64,000 bases of DNA from Natronohydrobacter sp. (GTDB lineage: Bacteria > Pseudomonadota > Alphaproteobacteria > Rhodobacterales > Rhodobacteraceae). Every line of letters starts with the position of its first letter. The first letter of the stretch is position 1. Of the stretch, positions 1 through 9,562 are shown piece after piece. The DNA lies in assembly GCA_030603695.1 (NCBI GenBank), contig JAUVXF010000003.1:154999-218998 (forward strand), written 5' to 3'. Under the pieces are notes generated by a model. The model had not been told where the DNA came from. It worked only from the letters and a program-made list of their open reading frames with translations, and ran no database searches. Both the position numbers and the translations under genes were made by a program.

Positions 1-538
1 TCAGGGCGGCTGCGGCAATCAGATTGCCGCGTATTGCCCGCGCCTCGGCATCATGGCGGCTTTGGGGGTCTTCTGGCGGGCTGTCTGCGCCCAACACCTG
101 CGCCGGATAGCCAAGCCGGGTTGCCGCCGCAATCAGCGCGGCTGCATCGCCCTGCCCGGCCAGATGCTCCACCTGCGCGCGCCCGGTGGCAAGGTTTACA
201 TCCGCCCGCAAAACGCCCGGAACAGCATGAAGCGCCGTTTCAACCCGGCTGACGCAAGAGGCGCAGGTCATGCGCTCCAAGGCCAGCTCTATCTGGGCCA
301 CGCGCAAGGGATAGCCTGCGCGCTGCATGCTTTGCCGTAATGCGGCCATATCCAGATCGGGGCTTGCCTGCAAAACCGCCTCGCTGGTGGCAAGGTTTAC
401 CGCAGGCTCTGTCACACCCGGAACAGTGGCCAAAGCAGCCTCGGCCCGGCGCACACAGCCCGCACAGCTAAGATTGCCGATTGGCAAGCGCAATTCCGTG
501 GCGGGTTTGGGTGCAGTGGTTTTGATAGGCGGCGTCAT
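1..538 (-). CDS. copA: Copper-translocating P-type ATPase, N-terminal part (truncated by window edge); two heavy-metal-associated domains
   Basis: Reverse strand reads MTPPIKTTAPKPATELRLPIGNLSCAGCVRRAEAAL...MTCASCVSRVETALHAVPGVLRADVNLATGRAQVEHL with two CxxC (CAGC, CASC) HMA motifs; open to window start, so absent from the ORF track. Confidence 0.85.
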   Translation of the reverse strand, partial: MTPPIKTTAPKPATELRLPIGNLSCAGCVRRAEAALATVPGVTEPAVNLATSEAVLQASPDLDMAALRQSMQRAGYPLRVAQIELALERMTCASCVSRVETALHAVPGVLRADVNLATGRAQVEHLAGQGDAAALIAAATRLGYPAQVLGADSPPEDPQSRHDAEARAIRGNLIAAAAL

Positions 539-580
539 GGTATTCACGCGGTGTTATCCCTTTATGGACGGATTACACCC

Positions 581-611
581 TAGATGGAGGTTCCATCTTG
601 TGGAAGGTCAA
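581..611 (-). promoter_or_regulatory. Putative CueR/HmrR (MerR-family) operator-promoter of copA
   Basis: Reverse strand TTGACC-TTCCACAAGATGGAACCTC-CATCTA: -35-like TTGACC, 19-nt spacer carrying CCTTCC..GGAACC dyad, upstream of copA start. Confidence 0.65.
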
Positions 612-697
612 GGGATTATTTTGGCACTGTCCCAGTTCATGACCAAAAGAGGTTTTGCGCAAGCCGACAAATCCTGTGATGCGGCAGATAACCCAGC

Positions 698-2266
698 CTA
701 TAAATCCAGCTTCAGCTGATCGGGATGGGCCTGCTTGCGCTTTGCCACACGCATAGCCCCGGCAGAGGCGCGATCTGTGTTTGATGCGCGTGACCCATGC
801 TTGAACGCCACCGCCCGCGCCACATCCCGAAACCCTGAAGATTTGCGCAAACCCCAGATGGCATCGCGCGCCGCCGCCCCGGCTTGGGCCAGATCAACAA
901 TCGGGGCGGGATAGCGGGCTTGCAACGCCTTCGCCCCCGCGCCCCATGCCCAAGGCGTGTGCAGATAAGGGCCGGGCACATGCGCCAATTCCGGCAGCCA
1001 TTTGCGGATAAACTGGCCATCCGGGTCTTGGTCATATCCCTGTTTTACCGGGTTATACATGCGGATCGTGTTGATCCCAGTTGTGCCCGATTGCATTTGC
1101 ACCTGTGACCAGTGAATTCCCGGCTCGTAATCCGTGAGCAGCCGCGCAAGGATTGGGCCAGTGGCGCGCCAATCCAGCCACAGGTGATAGCTTGCAAAAG
1201 ACATCAGCATTGCGCGCATGCGGAAATTCAGCCAGCCAGTCGCGCGCAGATAGCGCATGCAGGCATCGACAAAGGGCACCCCTGTTTCCCCCATTTCCCA
1301 AGCGCGCAAACGGGCGCTGTCACTTTCGCGCGGGCGCAGGGTTTCATGGGCAGGGTGCAGGCAGCGCCATTCCAGCGCGGGTTCATCTTCCAGCTTTTGG
1401 ATGAAATGATCGCGCCATGCCAGACGCTTGGCGAAACTGTTCAGCGCGGCCCCCCATTCTGGCGCGCCGGGATGGGCGGCGCGTGCGGCCGCGCGGGCCT
1501 GTTCCACTTGCCGAACAGATACAACCCCAAGCGCCAGATATGGAGAGAGGCGCGAGCAGGCCCGTTCTGCCGTAAGTGGCGAAGACATGGCAACACGGTA
1601 GCGCGCGCCCCGCGTTGCTAGAAAACTGTCCAACGCATGAAGGGCCGCGCGCCTATGCCCTGTCTGGCGATGCGGGCAAGGATCAAGGGCCATGCGAAAG
1701 GCGCGGGCATCGGGCAGATGTTCCAGCCCGGAAATTTCGCTTGCGAGTGGCGCAAGCACCTCTGGCGCAGGGACAAGGGGCTGGCGCATGAAGCGGTTGC
1801 GCTGGCCCTGCCAGCCGTCACGGCTTTCCAGCCGCCGCACCACCCCCGATTGCGGCAGTTCCTGCCAGTCAATCCCATTTGCCCGCGCCCAAGCGCCCAC
1901 GCGTTTATCGCGCGCATATGTCCAGGCATTGCCTGTTTCTTCATGGCTGATCATGCGGGTGATGTGATGCGCCTTGCACAGGCGCGCAAGCTCCTCCACA
2001 GCCTCGCCCTTGCGCAGGATAAGCGGCTGGCCAAGGGCCGCCAGATCGGCGCGCAGGCTGTCCAACGCCTCTGCCGTAAAGGCCCATTGGCGCGCGGATG
2101 TATCTGGAAGCGCCCAGTAATCGGGTTCGATGATATATAGCGGCAGAATATGAGGCCCCGCCAAGGCCAAGGCCGGATGATCCGTAATCCGCAGATCACG
2201 CTTGAACCAGACAAGAACAGGGGGCGTTGTATGGGCTGTCATGGCGCAAGACATATCGTCTCGCAC
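698..2266 (-). CDS. Deoxyribodipyrimidine photolyase / cryptochrome family FAD protein
   Basis: VLVWFKRDLRITDHPAL N-terminus and photolyase FAD-domain motifs (GWLNFRMRAMLMSFASYHLWLDW, WSQVQMQSGTTGINTIRMYNP). Confidence 0.9.
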   Translation of the reverse strand: MRDDMSCAMTAHTTPPVLVWFKRDLRITDHPALALAGPHILPLYIIEPDYWALPDTSARQWAFTAEALDSLRADLAALGQPLILRKGEAVEELARLCKAHHITRMISHEETGNAWTYARDKRVGAWARANGIDWQELPQSGVVRRLESRDGWQGQRNRFMRQPLVPAPEVLAPLASEISGLEHLPDARAFRMALDPCPHRQTGHRRAALHALDSFLATRGARYRVAMSSPLTAERACSRLSPYLALGVVSVRQVEQARAAARAAHPGAPEWGAALNSFAKRLAWRDHFIQKLEDEPALEWRCLHPAHETLRPRESDSARLRAWEMGETGVPFVDACMRYLRATGWLNFRMRAMLMSFASYHLWLDWRATGPILARLLTDYEPGIHWSQVQMQSGTTGINTIRMYNPVKQGYDQDPDGQFIRKWLPELAHVPGPYLHTPWAWGAGAKALQARYPAPIVDLAQAGAAARDAIWGLRKSSGFRDVARAVAFKHGSRASNTDRASAGAMRVAKRKQAHPDQLKLDL

Positions 2267-2314
2267 GCAGGCGTCAAGCCAAATGTTCCCCTCTTGTTCA
2301 CATCCGTTTCAGGC

Positions 2315-4555
2315 TTAGCCCCGCTGGCGCTTCAGCTTTTTCTTGGCCTTCGCCACACCTGCCCGTGCCTTGCCTGCGGCACGCCCACGCGGCCCGCCGC
2401 GCCCGCGCCGCCCAGAACTGCGCGTGGGGGCTTCGCCTTCCACCTCCAGCAATTCCAGCGCAATACCACCTGTTACAGGTTCTGCCTCTGCCAGTTTCAC
2501 CTTCACGCGCTGGCCAAGCACTATGCGAAAGCCTGTGCGCTCTCCCTCCAGCATTTGCGCCTCTGGGTCATGGCGGAAATATTCATCCCCGATGGCCCGG
2601 ATCGGAACCAACCCATCCGCGCCGGTTTCATCCAGCTTCACAAACACCCCAAACCGGGCCACTCCAGAAACGCGGCCAGTAAATTCCGCACCCACCCTGT
2701 CGGCCAGATAGGCGGCAAGATAGCGATCTGCTGTATCACGTTCAGCGGCCATGGAACGGCGTTCCGCCTCGGATATCGCTTTGGCAGTTTCGTCCAGATG
2801 TTCGATATCCCAAGGGCTAAGCCCATCTGCGCCCCAGCCATGCGCCGAAATTAGGCCGCGATGCACAATCAGATCGGCATAGCGCCGGATGGGAGAGGTG
2901 AAATGCGCATATTCGCGCAAGGCCAACCCAAAATGCCCAAAATTCTGCGGTGCATAATACGCCTGCGTCATGGAACGCAACGTGGCCATATTGATCAATT
3001 CATCAAATTCCGTGCCTTCGGCCTGCTTGAGAAGCTGGTTGAAATGGCGCGTCATCAATACTTGGCCCTTGGCCAGCGCAAAGCCCGATTCCCGCGCCAA
3101 TTCGCGCAAGGAGTCCATCTTTTCTACGCTGGGTTCTTCATGCACGCGGTATAGAAGCGCACTGCCCTTTTCGCGCAATGTTTCGGCTGCGGCCACATTG
3201 GCCAGCACCATGAATTCCTCGACCAGCCGATGCGCATCAAACCGCTCTTTGAAGGCAACCGAGGTCACGCGCCCTTCATCCGACAGGATGATCTGACGTT
3301 CTGGCAAATCCAGATCCAGCGGCTGGCGGCGCGTGCGCGCAGTGTGAAGCGCGCGGTAGGCGGCGAAAAGATCGGCCAGGGCCTGTGCAAGCGGGGCCGT
3401 GGCCTCGTCCAGCGTGCCACCATCTGCCGCCTGTGCCTGTTCATAGGTGAGAGAGGCTTTGGAGCACATCATCGCGCGGTGGAATTCATGCGCGCGCTTG
3501 TTGCCAGCGGCATCTATGACCATGCGCAGCGCGATACAGGGGCGATCTACCCCTTCATGCAACGAACACAAATCGCCCGACAGGATATCGGGCAGCATGG
3601 GCACAACACGATCCGGGAAATAGGTGGAATTGCCGCGCCTGCGCGCTTCTCTGTCCAGTTCGGAATTGGGGCGCACATAGGCCGCCACATCGGCAATCGC
3701 CACCCAAAGGATAAATCCGCCGGGGTTTTCGGGGTCTGGGTCTGCCTCGGCATAAATTGCATCATCATGGTCGCGGGCATCCCATGGGTCGATCGTCATC
3801 AAAGGAAGCGCGCGCAAGTCGCGCCGCCCCTTGGCAGAGATTGGGCCTGCGCCATCGGCCTCGGCAATCACGGCATCTGGGAACGCATCGCGAATGCCAT
3901 GCTGATGGATGGCAATCAAAGACACGGCTTTGGGCGCGGTCGGATCGCCCAGCCGTTCGATGATCTTGGCACGCATGGGGCCAAAGCGGGATTTCCCCGC
4001 AGGTTCGGCATGCACCAATTCGCCATCAATCGCGCCGCCAGTATCGGTCACTGTCCAGAACTTGTCTGCGCCCTTGTCAATCGGCACAATACGCCCGCCT
4101 TGGGTTTCCTTGCGGAAAATACCCAGAATACGGCTGGGATTTGCGCCAATCTTGCGGATCACGCGGGCCTGATAATCATAATCGGGGCCGCGGATTTCAG
4201 ATAGTTTTGCCAGCACCCTGTCGCCCTGCCCCAAAGCCGGATCACCGGGTTGCGTTATCATCAGGATGACAGGGGCCGCACCATCGCCGCGCCATTCGAC
4301 AGGGCGCGCGAATAGATCGCCTTCGGCATCCGGGGCTAACACTTCCAGCACTGTGACAGGCGGCAAGCCCCCGCTTGCCCGCGCAGAGCGGCGGGGGGCA
4401 AGGGTGCCGTCTGCTTCCAGATCGCGCAAGAGGGCCTTGAGATCAATCTTGGCACTGCCCTTGACTCCGAAAGCTTTGGCAATGTCGCGCCGGTTTGAAC
4501 CGGGGTTTTCCGCCAGCCATTGGCGCAGATCATCCAGCGAGGGAAGCTGTTTCAT
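2315..4555 (-). CDS. rnr: Ribonuclease R
   Basis: RNB motif (TIDPWDARDHDDAIYAE), C-terminal S1 domain (EFTGRVSGVARFGVFVKL) and basic tail; start taken at MKQLPSLDDLRQW (4555) rather than longer ORF start 4651. Confidence 0.95.
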   Translation of the reverse strand: MKQLPSLDDLRQWLAENPGSNRRDIAKAFGVKGSAKIDLKALLRDLEADGTLAPRRSARASGGLPPVTVLEVLAPDAEGDLFARPVEWRGDGAAPVILMITQPGDPALGQGDRVLAKLSEIRGPDYDYQARVIRKIGANPSRILGIFRKETQGGRIVPIDKGADKFWTVTDTGGAIDGELVHAEPAGKSRFGPMRAKIIERLGDPTAPKAVSLIAIHQHGIRDAFPDAVIAEADGAGPISAKGRRDLRALPLMTIDPWDARDHDDAIYAEADPDPENPGGFILWVAIADVAAYVRPNSELDREARRRGNSTYFPDRVVPMLPDILSGDLCSLHEGVDRPCIALRMVIDAAGNKRAHEFHRAMMCSKASLTYEQAQAADGGTLDEATAPLAQALADLFAAYRALHTARTRRQPLDLDLPERQIILSDEGRVTSVAFKERFDAHRLVEEFMVLANVAAAETLREKGSALLYRVHEEPSVEKMDSLRELARESGFALAKGQVLMTRHFNQLLKQAEGTEFDELINMATLRSMTQAYYAPQNFGHFGLALREYAHFTSPIRRYADLIVHRGLISAHGWGADGLSPWDIEHLDETAKAISEAERRSMAAERDTADRYLAAYLADRVGAEFTGRVSGVARFGVFVKLDETGADGLVPIRAIGDEYFRHDPEAQMLEGERTGFRIVLGQRVKVKLAEAEPVTGGIALELLEVEGEAPTRSSGRRGRGGPRGRAAGKARAGVAKAKKKLKRQRG

Positions 4556-4666
4556 GCCCTGCCCCCTAAGGCCAAAGCCGCACAAAGCGCGCATGGGAAG
4601 CGCAAGAAAGCGAGGGAATAAACGGTGCGTGTCATTCCCTGCCCCTAGCATGGGTGGCAGCCAGCG

Positions 4667-5101
4667 TCACGGCCAATTCGTGAAACTCAGCACCATGTCG
4701 CGATGCGCGATCCCGGCATCCAGATACTCTGGCCCCACCGGGGTGAACCCCAGCTTCTCGTAAAACCCGATGGCATGGGTTTGTGATCCAAGTTTCGCGC
4801 GCAGCACGCCCGGTTGTGCGCGCAATACCTCTAGCGCGCTCTGGATCAGGGCCACGCCAATCCCCTGCCCGCGATAGTCTTGCAGCACGCAAACGCGCCC
4901 GATCTTGCCAGTATCGCCCATCACCAACAAGCGCGCACAGCCTACAGGCAGCCCATCCAGCCGCGCCAGCAGATGCAGCGCGCCCGCGTCGCGCCCATCC
5001 ACCTCTTCGGCCTCTGGCACGCTTTGTTCTTCTATGAACACAATCCGGCGCAACGCATGGCATAGCGCCAGATCATCTGTCAGTTTGACTTGCAAGCTCA
5101 T
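4667..5101 (-). CDS. GNAT family N-acetyltransferase
   Basis: [25 protein letters not shown] acetyl-CoA binding motif; 4-nt overlap with dapE. Confidence 0.88.
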   Translation of the reverse strand: MSLQVKLTDDLALCHALRRIVFIEEQSVPEAEEVDGRDAGALHLLARLDGLPVGCARLLVMGDTGKIGRVCVLQDYRGQGIGVALIQSALEVLRAQPGVLRAKLGSQTHAIGFYEKLGFTPVGPEYLDAGIAHRDMVLSFTNWP

Positions 5102-6246
5102 GCGAAATACTGCCTTAGAATGTGTGTATAAACGGCCTTCAATCTGTGAATATCGGCAATCTCCGCATATTCATCCACCTGATGCATGGATTTTCCCACA
5201 AGGCCAAATTCCACCACCGGGCAATGATCCTTCACAAATCGCGCATCAGATGTGCCGCCAGAGGTGGACAGAACAGGCGCAATCCCGCATTCCGCCTCTA
5301 CAGCTTGCGCGACAAGATCCACCAAGGGGCCGGGCGGTGTCAGGAAACTCTCGCCAGAGATGCTGATTTCTAGATCAAGGCGCACGCCGCTGCCCGCGCT
5401 GTGCTGCGCGGCGTGATCGCGCAGCCAATCTGACAGGCTGGCCCCGCTGTGCAAATCATTGAAGCGGATATTCAATGTGGCTTTGGCACGCGCCGGAATG
5501 ACATTGGACGCCGGGTTGCCCACATCAATCGTTGTCAGGGCCAATGTGGAGGGGTCAAAATGCGCGCTGCCCTGATCTAGGCTATGACGCGCCAGCGCAT
5601 CCAGATAGGCCACCAGCACGGGCAGCGGGTTTTTCGCGCGGTGCGGATAGGCGGCATGGCCCTGAACGCCTATTGCCGTAACATGCGCGGTGAGTGACCC
5701 GCGCCGCCCGATCTTGATCATCTCGCCCATGCGCGCCGGGCAGGTTGGCTCTCCCACCAGACAGGCGGCCATGGTCTCTCCTTGTGTGGCCATCCACTCA
5801 AGAATGGCAATTGTGCCGTCATGGCCCGGCCCTTCTTCATCGCCTGTGATGGCAAGGATCACAGCCCCATCTGGCGGGGTAGCACGCACGAAATCCACCG
5901 CCGCCGCCGCAAAGGCTGCAACCCCCGATTTCATGTCACACGCCCCGCGTCCCCAGATGCGGCCCTCTGCCAGTTCGCCCCCGAAAGGCGCGCGCGTCCA
6001 ATCGGCGGGATTGCCCAAAGGCACGACATCTGTATGCCCGTTAAAGCCAAAGCTGCGCGGATGCCCCTTTGCGCCCCAACGCGCAAAGAGATTTGGCGTG
6101 CCATTGCGATCCACGCGCACACAGTCAAACCCCGCGCCGCCAAGCAGGTTTTCCAACAGCACCAATGCGCCGCCTTCTTGCGGTGTGACAGTGGGGCAGC
6201 GGATCAGATCGCGCGTCAGGGCAACGGGGCAGACAGGTTCAGTCAT
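5098..6246 (-). CDS. dapE: Succinyl-diaminopimelate desuccinylase
   Basis: M20 peptidase motifs ([37 protein letters not shown]). Confidence 0.95.
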   Translation of the reverse strand: MTEPVCPVALTRDLIRCPTVTPQEGGALVLLENLLGGAGFDCVRVDRNGTPNLFARWGAKGHPRSFGFNGHTDVVPLGNPADWTRAPFGGELAEGRIWGRGACDMKSGVAAFAAAAVDFVRATPPDGAVILAITGDEEGPGHDGTIAILEWMATQGETMAACLVGEPTCPARMGEMIKIGRRGSLTAHVTAIGVQGHAAYPHRAKNPLPVLVAYLDALARHSLDQGSAHFDPSTLALTTIDVGNPASNVIPARAKATLNIRFNDLHSGASLSDWLRDHAAQHSAGSGVRLDLEISISGESFLTPPGPLVDLVAQAVEAECGIAPVLSTSGGTSDARFVKDHCPVVEFGLVGKSMHQVDEYAEIADIHRLKAVYTHILRQYFA

Positions 6247-6598
6247 CCTCTGCCTCGTCGGTGAACCATGTCTTTTGGGCAACGATCACCGCATTCTCTG
6301 CCAAAGCGCGCGCCATAAGATCGCGTTCTTCCTGCGGGATTGTATCGCCAGCCTCAATCCGCTCTTCCAATGTGCCATAGCTGGTGACATTCAGCGGCGC
6401 GACATCTGCGGTTTTCAGCACGGCCACGGTTTCGCGCACGGCCTCTGCCTCGTCCACGCCCGTGGCATAGACCAGAAGTGCGGCCCCTGTGGCCCCTTTG
6501 GGCAGATCATCATCCGCCGAGCGCCCCAGTTCCACCAGCAATGTATATACCTGTTGCGGGCGTTTGGGGCGGTCGGGTTTTGCGGGTTTATCGGGCAT
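6239..6598 (-). CDS. Conserved hypothetical protein
   Basis: ORF from [24 protein letters not shown]; overlaps dapE start; acidic C-terminus. Confidence 0.7.
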   Translation of the reverse strand: MPDKPAKPDRPKRPQQVYTLLVELGRSADDDLPKGATGAALLVYATGVDEAEAVRETVAVLKTADVAPLNVTSYGTLEERIEAGDTIPQEERDLMARALAENAVIVAQKTWFTDEAEDD

Positions 6599-6726
6599 CG
6601 GTCTGTTCCTTGTCTTTGCAAATCTCCTGTCAGGAAAGCCCACGCAATTCAAGCCCCACTGCCGGGGCTGGCCCCCGCCGCGTCCTTTCGCTATGACAAG
6701 GGCCAAGACGCAACAGGGATCGCACC

Positions 6727-7830
6727 ATGCCCCATACGATTGCCGAAATTGCCCGCGCCCTTGGCCTGCAAGCCGAAGGTGCGCTGGATCTGACCATCAC
6801 CCATGCCGCAGAGCCTGCGCATGCAGGCCCTGACGCGCTGGCCATGGCCACCACGCCAAAATATGCGGCAGGGCTGGCCAAAGGCCAGGCCCGCGCCGCG
6901 ATGCTATGGGCGGGCGCGGATTGGCGCGCGCTTGGGTTGCAGGCTGCGATATTCGCACCCCGCCCGCGCTGGGCCATGGCCGGGGTCTGTGAATTGCTTG
7001 ATCCGGGCTATGATTTTGGCGAGGGCATCCACGCCCAAGCCTATATCCACCCCAGCGCCAAAATTGGTGCAGGCGCGAAAATCGGCCCGTTTACCAGCAT
7101 TGGCGCGCGGGCGCGCATTGGCGCAGGCGCGCGGATTGCGCCCAATGTCACTGTGGCCGAAGATGTGGTGATTGGCACGGATGTGATTTTGCATGCGGGT
7201 GCGCGGATCGGGGCGCGCTGCGTGATCGGGGATCGCTATATCGGGCAGCCCAATTCGGTGGTGGGGGGGTGCGGGTTCAGCTTTGTCACGCCAGAGCCAT
7301 CGGGCGCCGAAGATGTGCGCGCCACGCTATCGGGAGAGCGGCAGTTGCGCGCGCAGCGCTGGCACCGCATCCAATCGCTTGGGGCGGTGCGGATTGGCGA
7401 TGATGTGGAACTGGGCGCGAACAGTTCGATAGACAGGGGCACAATCCGCGACACTGTGATCGGATCGGGAACAAAGATCGATTCCGTGTGCCAGATCGGG
7501 CATAATGTGCAGATGGGCGAAGATTGCATGATGTGCGGCATGGCCGGGGTTGCTGGTTCTGCCCAAATTGGCAACCGGGTGCTGTTGGCAGGCAAGGTTG
7601 CCGTGAATGACAATATCTTCATCGGGGATGATGTGATCGTGGGCGGGGCCAGCCGGGTATATACCAATGTGCCCGCCGGGCGCACCATCTTGGGCGATCC
7701 GGCCACCAAACTGGAAACACAGCTGGAAATTCGCAAAGTCATGCGCCGCCTGCCCCGACTGGCCGCGCATGTGGCCAGCTTGCAAGAGGCGGTTTTTGGC
7801 AAACCCGCTGCGCAAAAGGACGATGATTGA
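6727..7830 (+). CDS. lpxD: UDP-3-O-(3-hydroxymyristoyl)glucosamine N-acyltransferase
   Basis: Left-handed beta-helix hexapeptide repeats and LpxD motifs (GQPNSVVGGCGFSFV, NSSIDRGTIRDTVIGSGTKIDSVCQIGHNV). Confidence 0.93.
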   Translation: MPHTIAEIARALGLQAEGALDLTITHAAEPAHAGPDALAMATTPKYAAGLAKGQARAAMLWAGADWRALGLQAAIFAPRPRWAMAGVCELLDPGYDFGEGIHAQAYIHPSAKIGAGAKIGPFTSIGARARIGAGARIAPNVTVAEDVVIGTDVILHAGARIGARCVIGDRYIGQPNSVVGGCGFSFVTPEPSGAEDVRATLSGERQLRAQRWHRIQSLGAVRIGDDVELGANSSIDRGTIRDTVIGSGTKIDSVCQIGHNVQMGEDCMMCGMAGVAGSAQIGNRVLLAGKVAVNDNIFIGDDVIVGGASRVYTNVPAGRTILGDPATKLETQLEIRKVMRRLPRLAAHVASLQEAVFGKPAAQKDDD

Positions 7831-7909
7831 TCTTGCCGCATGGCATGCGTGATTTACTTCTCGCGCAGCAAACAGAGCGGCAAAGGGGCGACATATGGAC
7901 GGTGCGATC

Positions 7910-8407
7910 ATGAGCGAGCAGAGCTTTACCCCCGATGCCGCCCATCAGCGCGCCTTCCGCGATGCCTTGGGGCGGTTTGCAACGGGTGTGACAGTGGTTA
8001 CAACGCGCACCGCCGAAGGGGCTGTGGCCATCACTGCCAACAGTTTTGCCGCCCTCTCGTTGGAACCTCCTTTGGTCATGTGGGCGCCGGGGCGGTTTTC
8101 GCGCCGCTTTGCGGCTTTTGCAGAGGCCGAACATTTCGCCATTCACATTCTGGCCGCAGATCAATTGCCGCTGGCGCAGCATTTCGCGGCCAATGGCTAT
8201 GATTTCACAGGCCCCGATATCACAGAGGGATTGGGCAATGTGCCGCTTCTCTCTGGCTGTCTGGCGCGGTTTGAATGCGCGCGCCATGCGGTTTATCCGG
8301 GCGGCGATCATGCGATTGTGGTGGGCGAAGTGTTGCGCGTCTGCACAGCGCCCGGCGCTGGGTTGAGCTTCTTTTCAGGGGGCTACGGGCGGATCGAGGC
8401 ACCCTGA
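7910..8407 (+). CDS. Flavin reductase family protein
   Basis: FRDALGRFATGVTVVTTRTAEGAVAITANSFAALSLEPPLV motif. Confidence 0.9.
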   Translation: MSEQSFTPDAAHQRAFRDALGRFATGVTVVTTRTAEGAVAITANSFAALSLEPPLVMWAPGRFSRRFAAFAEAEHFAIHILAADQLPLAQHFAANGYDFTGPDITEGLGNVPLLSGCLARFECARHAVYPGGDHAIVVGEVLRVCTAPGAGLSFFSGGYGRIEAP

Positions 8408-8462
8408 CCGGGGCTGAATCGGGCAGGCTGCCCCTTGCACCTTTTCCCAAAAGCCGCAACAC

Positions 8463-8480
8463 TGTCAGGAATACATGACA
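8463..8480 (+). promoter_or_regulatory. Putative PpsR/CrtJ-type operator (TGT-N12-ACA) upstream of bciA
   Basis: TGTCAGGAATACATGACA: exact TGT-N12-ACA with extended dyad CTGTCA-N8-TGACAG, 8 nt before ATG at 8489. Confidence 0.5.
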
Positions 8481-8488
8481 GGTGTTAT

Positions 8489-9448
8489 ATGCGCGCTTCC
8501 CCCAATTCGGTGCTTCTGCTGGGTGCAACCGGCACAATCGGGCGCGCGGTCTTGCGCGAATTGCGCGCGCAGGGCCAGTCTGTGACATGCCTTTTGCGCA
8601 CAGGCAGCACGCCGCCCGATGGCGCAACTTGTCTGACTGTTGATTTCGCCAATCCTGCCGATGTGGCGCAGGCGCTGCGCGCCTCTGGCGCGGGGGCGGT
8701 GGTGTCTTGCATGGCCTCGCGCAATGGCCGCCCACAAGATGCATGGGCGGTAGATTATGCCGCGCATATGGCAGTATTGAAGGCCGCTCTGGCTGCGGGC
8801 GTGGGCCAGTTTATCCTTCTCTCTGCCATCTGCGTGCAAAAGCCCGAACTGGAATTTCAGCGCGCCAAACTGGCCTTTGAGGCCGAATTGCAGGCCGCGC
8901 CCCTTGCGTGGTCAATCATCCGCCCGACCGCGTTTTTCAAATCCCTCTCCGGGCAGGTGGCGCGGGTGCAGGCGGGCAAGCCGTTTTTGCTGTTCGGTGA
9001 TGGCACGCTAACGGCCTGCACCCCCATCAGCGATAGGGATTTGGCCCGCTACATTGTTGGCTGTCTGGATATGCCCGAACGGCAGGGCCGCATTCTGCCC
9101 ATCGGCGGCCCCGGCCCTGCCCTGACACCGCGCGCGCAAGGCGAGATGTTGTTTGACCTCTTGGGCAAACCAGCCCGCTTTCGCAAAGTGCCTGTGGCGC
9201 TGATGGATGGCATAATCGCCACGCTGGGGGCCTTGGGCCGATTTAGCCCTGCAATGGCGGAAAAGGCCCAATTTGCGCGGATCGGGCGGTATTATGCGAC
9301 CGAATCCATGCTGGTCTGGGACGCGCAGGCGCAGCGCTATGATGAAAGCGCAACCCCTGCCTTTGGCGCAGATACCCTGCGCGACCATTACGCAGCCCTT
9401 ATCCGGGGCGAGGGCCGGGCCGATCTGGGCGAACATGCGATATTCTAG
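8489..9448 (+). CDS. bciA: Divinyl chlorophyllide a 8-vinyl-reductase-like NAD(P)-binding protein (BciA family)
   Basis: LLLGATGTIGRAVLRELRAQG NAD(P)-binding motif; overall resembles BciA (VVSCMASRNGRPQDAWAVDYAAH...SIIRPTAFFKSLSGQV...GGPGPALTPRAQGEMLF). Confidence 0.8.
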   Translation: MRASPNSVLLLGATGTIGRAVLRELRAQGQSVTCLLRTGSTPPDGATCLTVDFANPADVAQALRASGAGAVVSCMASRNGRPQDAWAVDYAAHMAVLKAALAAGVGQFILLSAICVQKPELEFQRAKLAFEAELQAAPLAWSIIRPTAFFKSLSGQVARVQAGKPFLLFGDGTLTACTPISDRDLARYIVGCLDMPERQGRILPIGGPGPALTPRAQGEMLFDLLGKPARFRKVPVALMDGIIATLGALGRFSPAMAEKAQFARIGRYYATESMLVWDAQAQRYDESATPAFGADTLRDHYAALIRGEGRADLGEHAIF

Positions 9449-9464
9449 GCGCGGTTGTGCTTGG

Positions 9465-9512
9465 CGCATGTCACGCAAAACTGGGAACCTGTTTTGCGCT
9501 AAAAGACATGCG
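9465..9512. repeat. Nested intergenic palindrome between convergent genes
   Basis: CGCATGTC-A-CGCAAAAC-TGGGAACCT-GTTTTGCG-CTAAAA-GACATGCG: two perfect 8-bp nested arms. Confidence 0.75.
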
Positions 9513-9562
9513 ACCACTTAATTTAGAGTGGGTCGCGTGACTGTGAATACACGCGGCACGCT

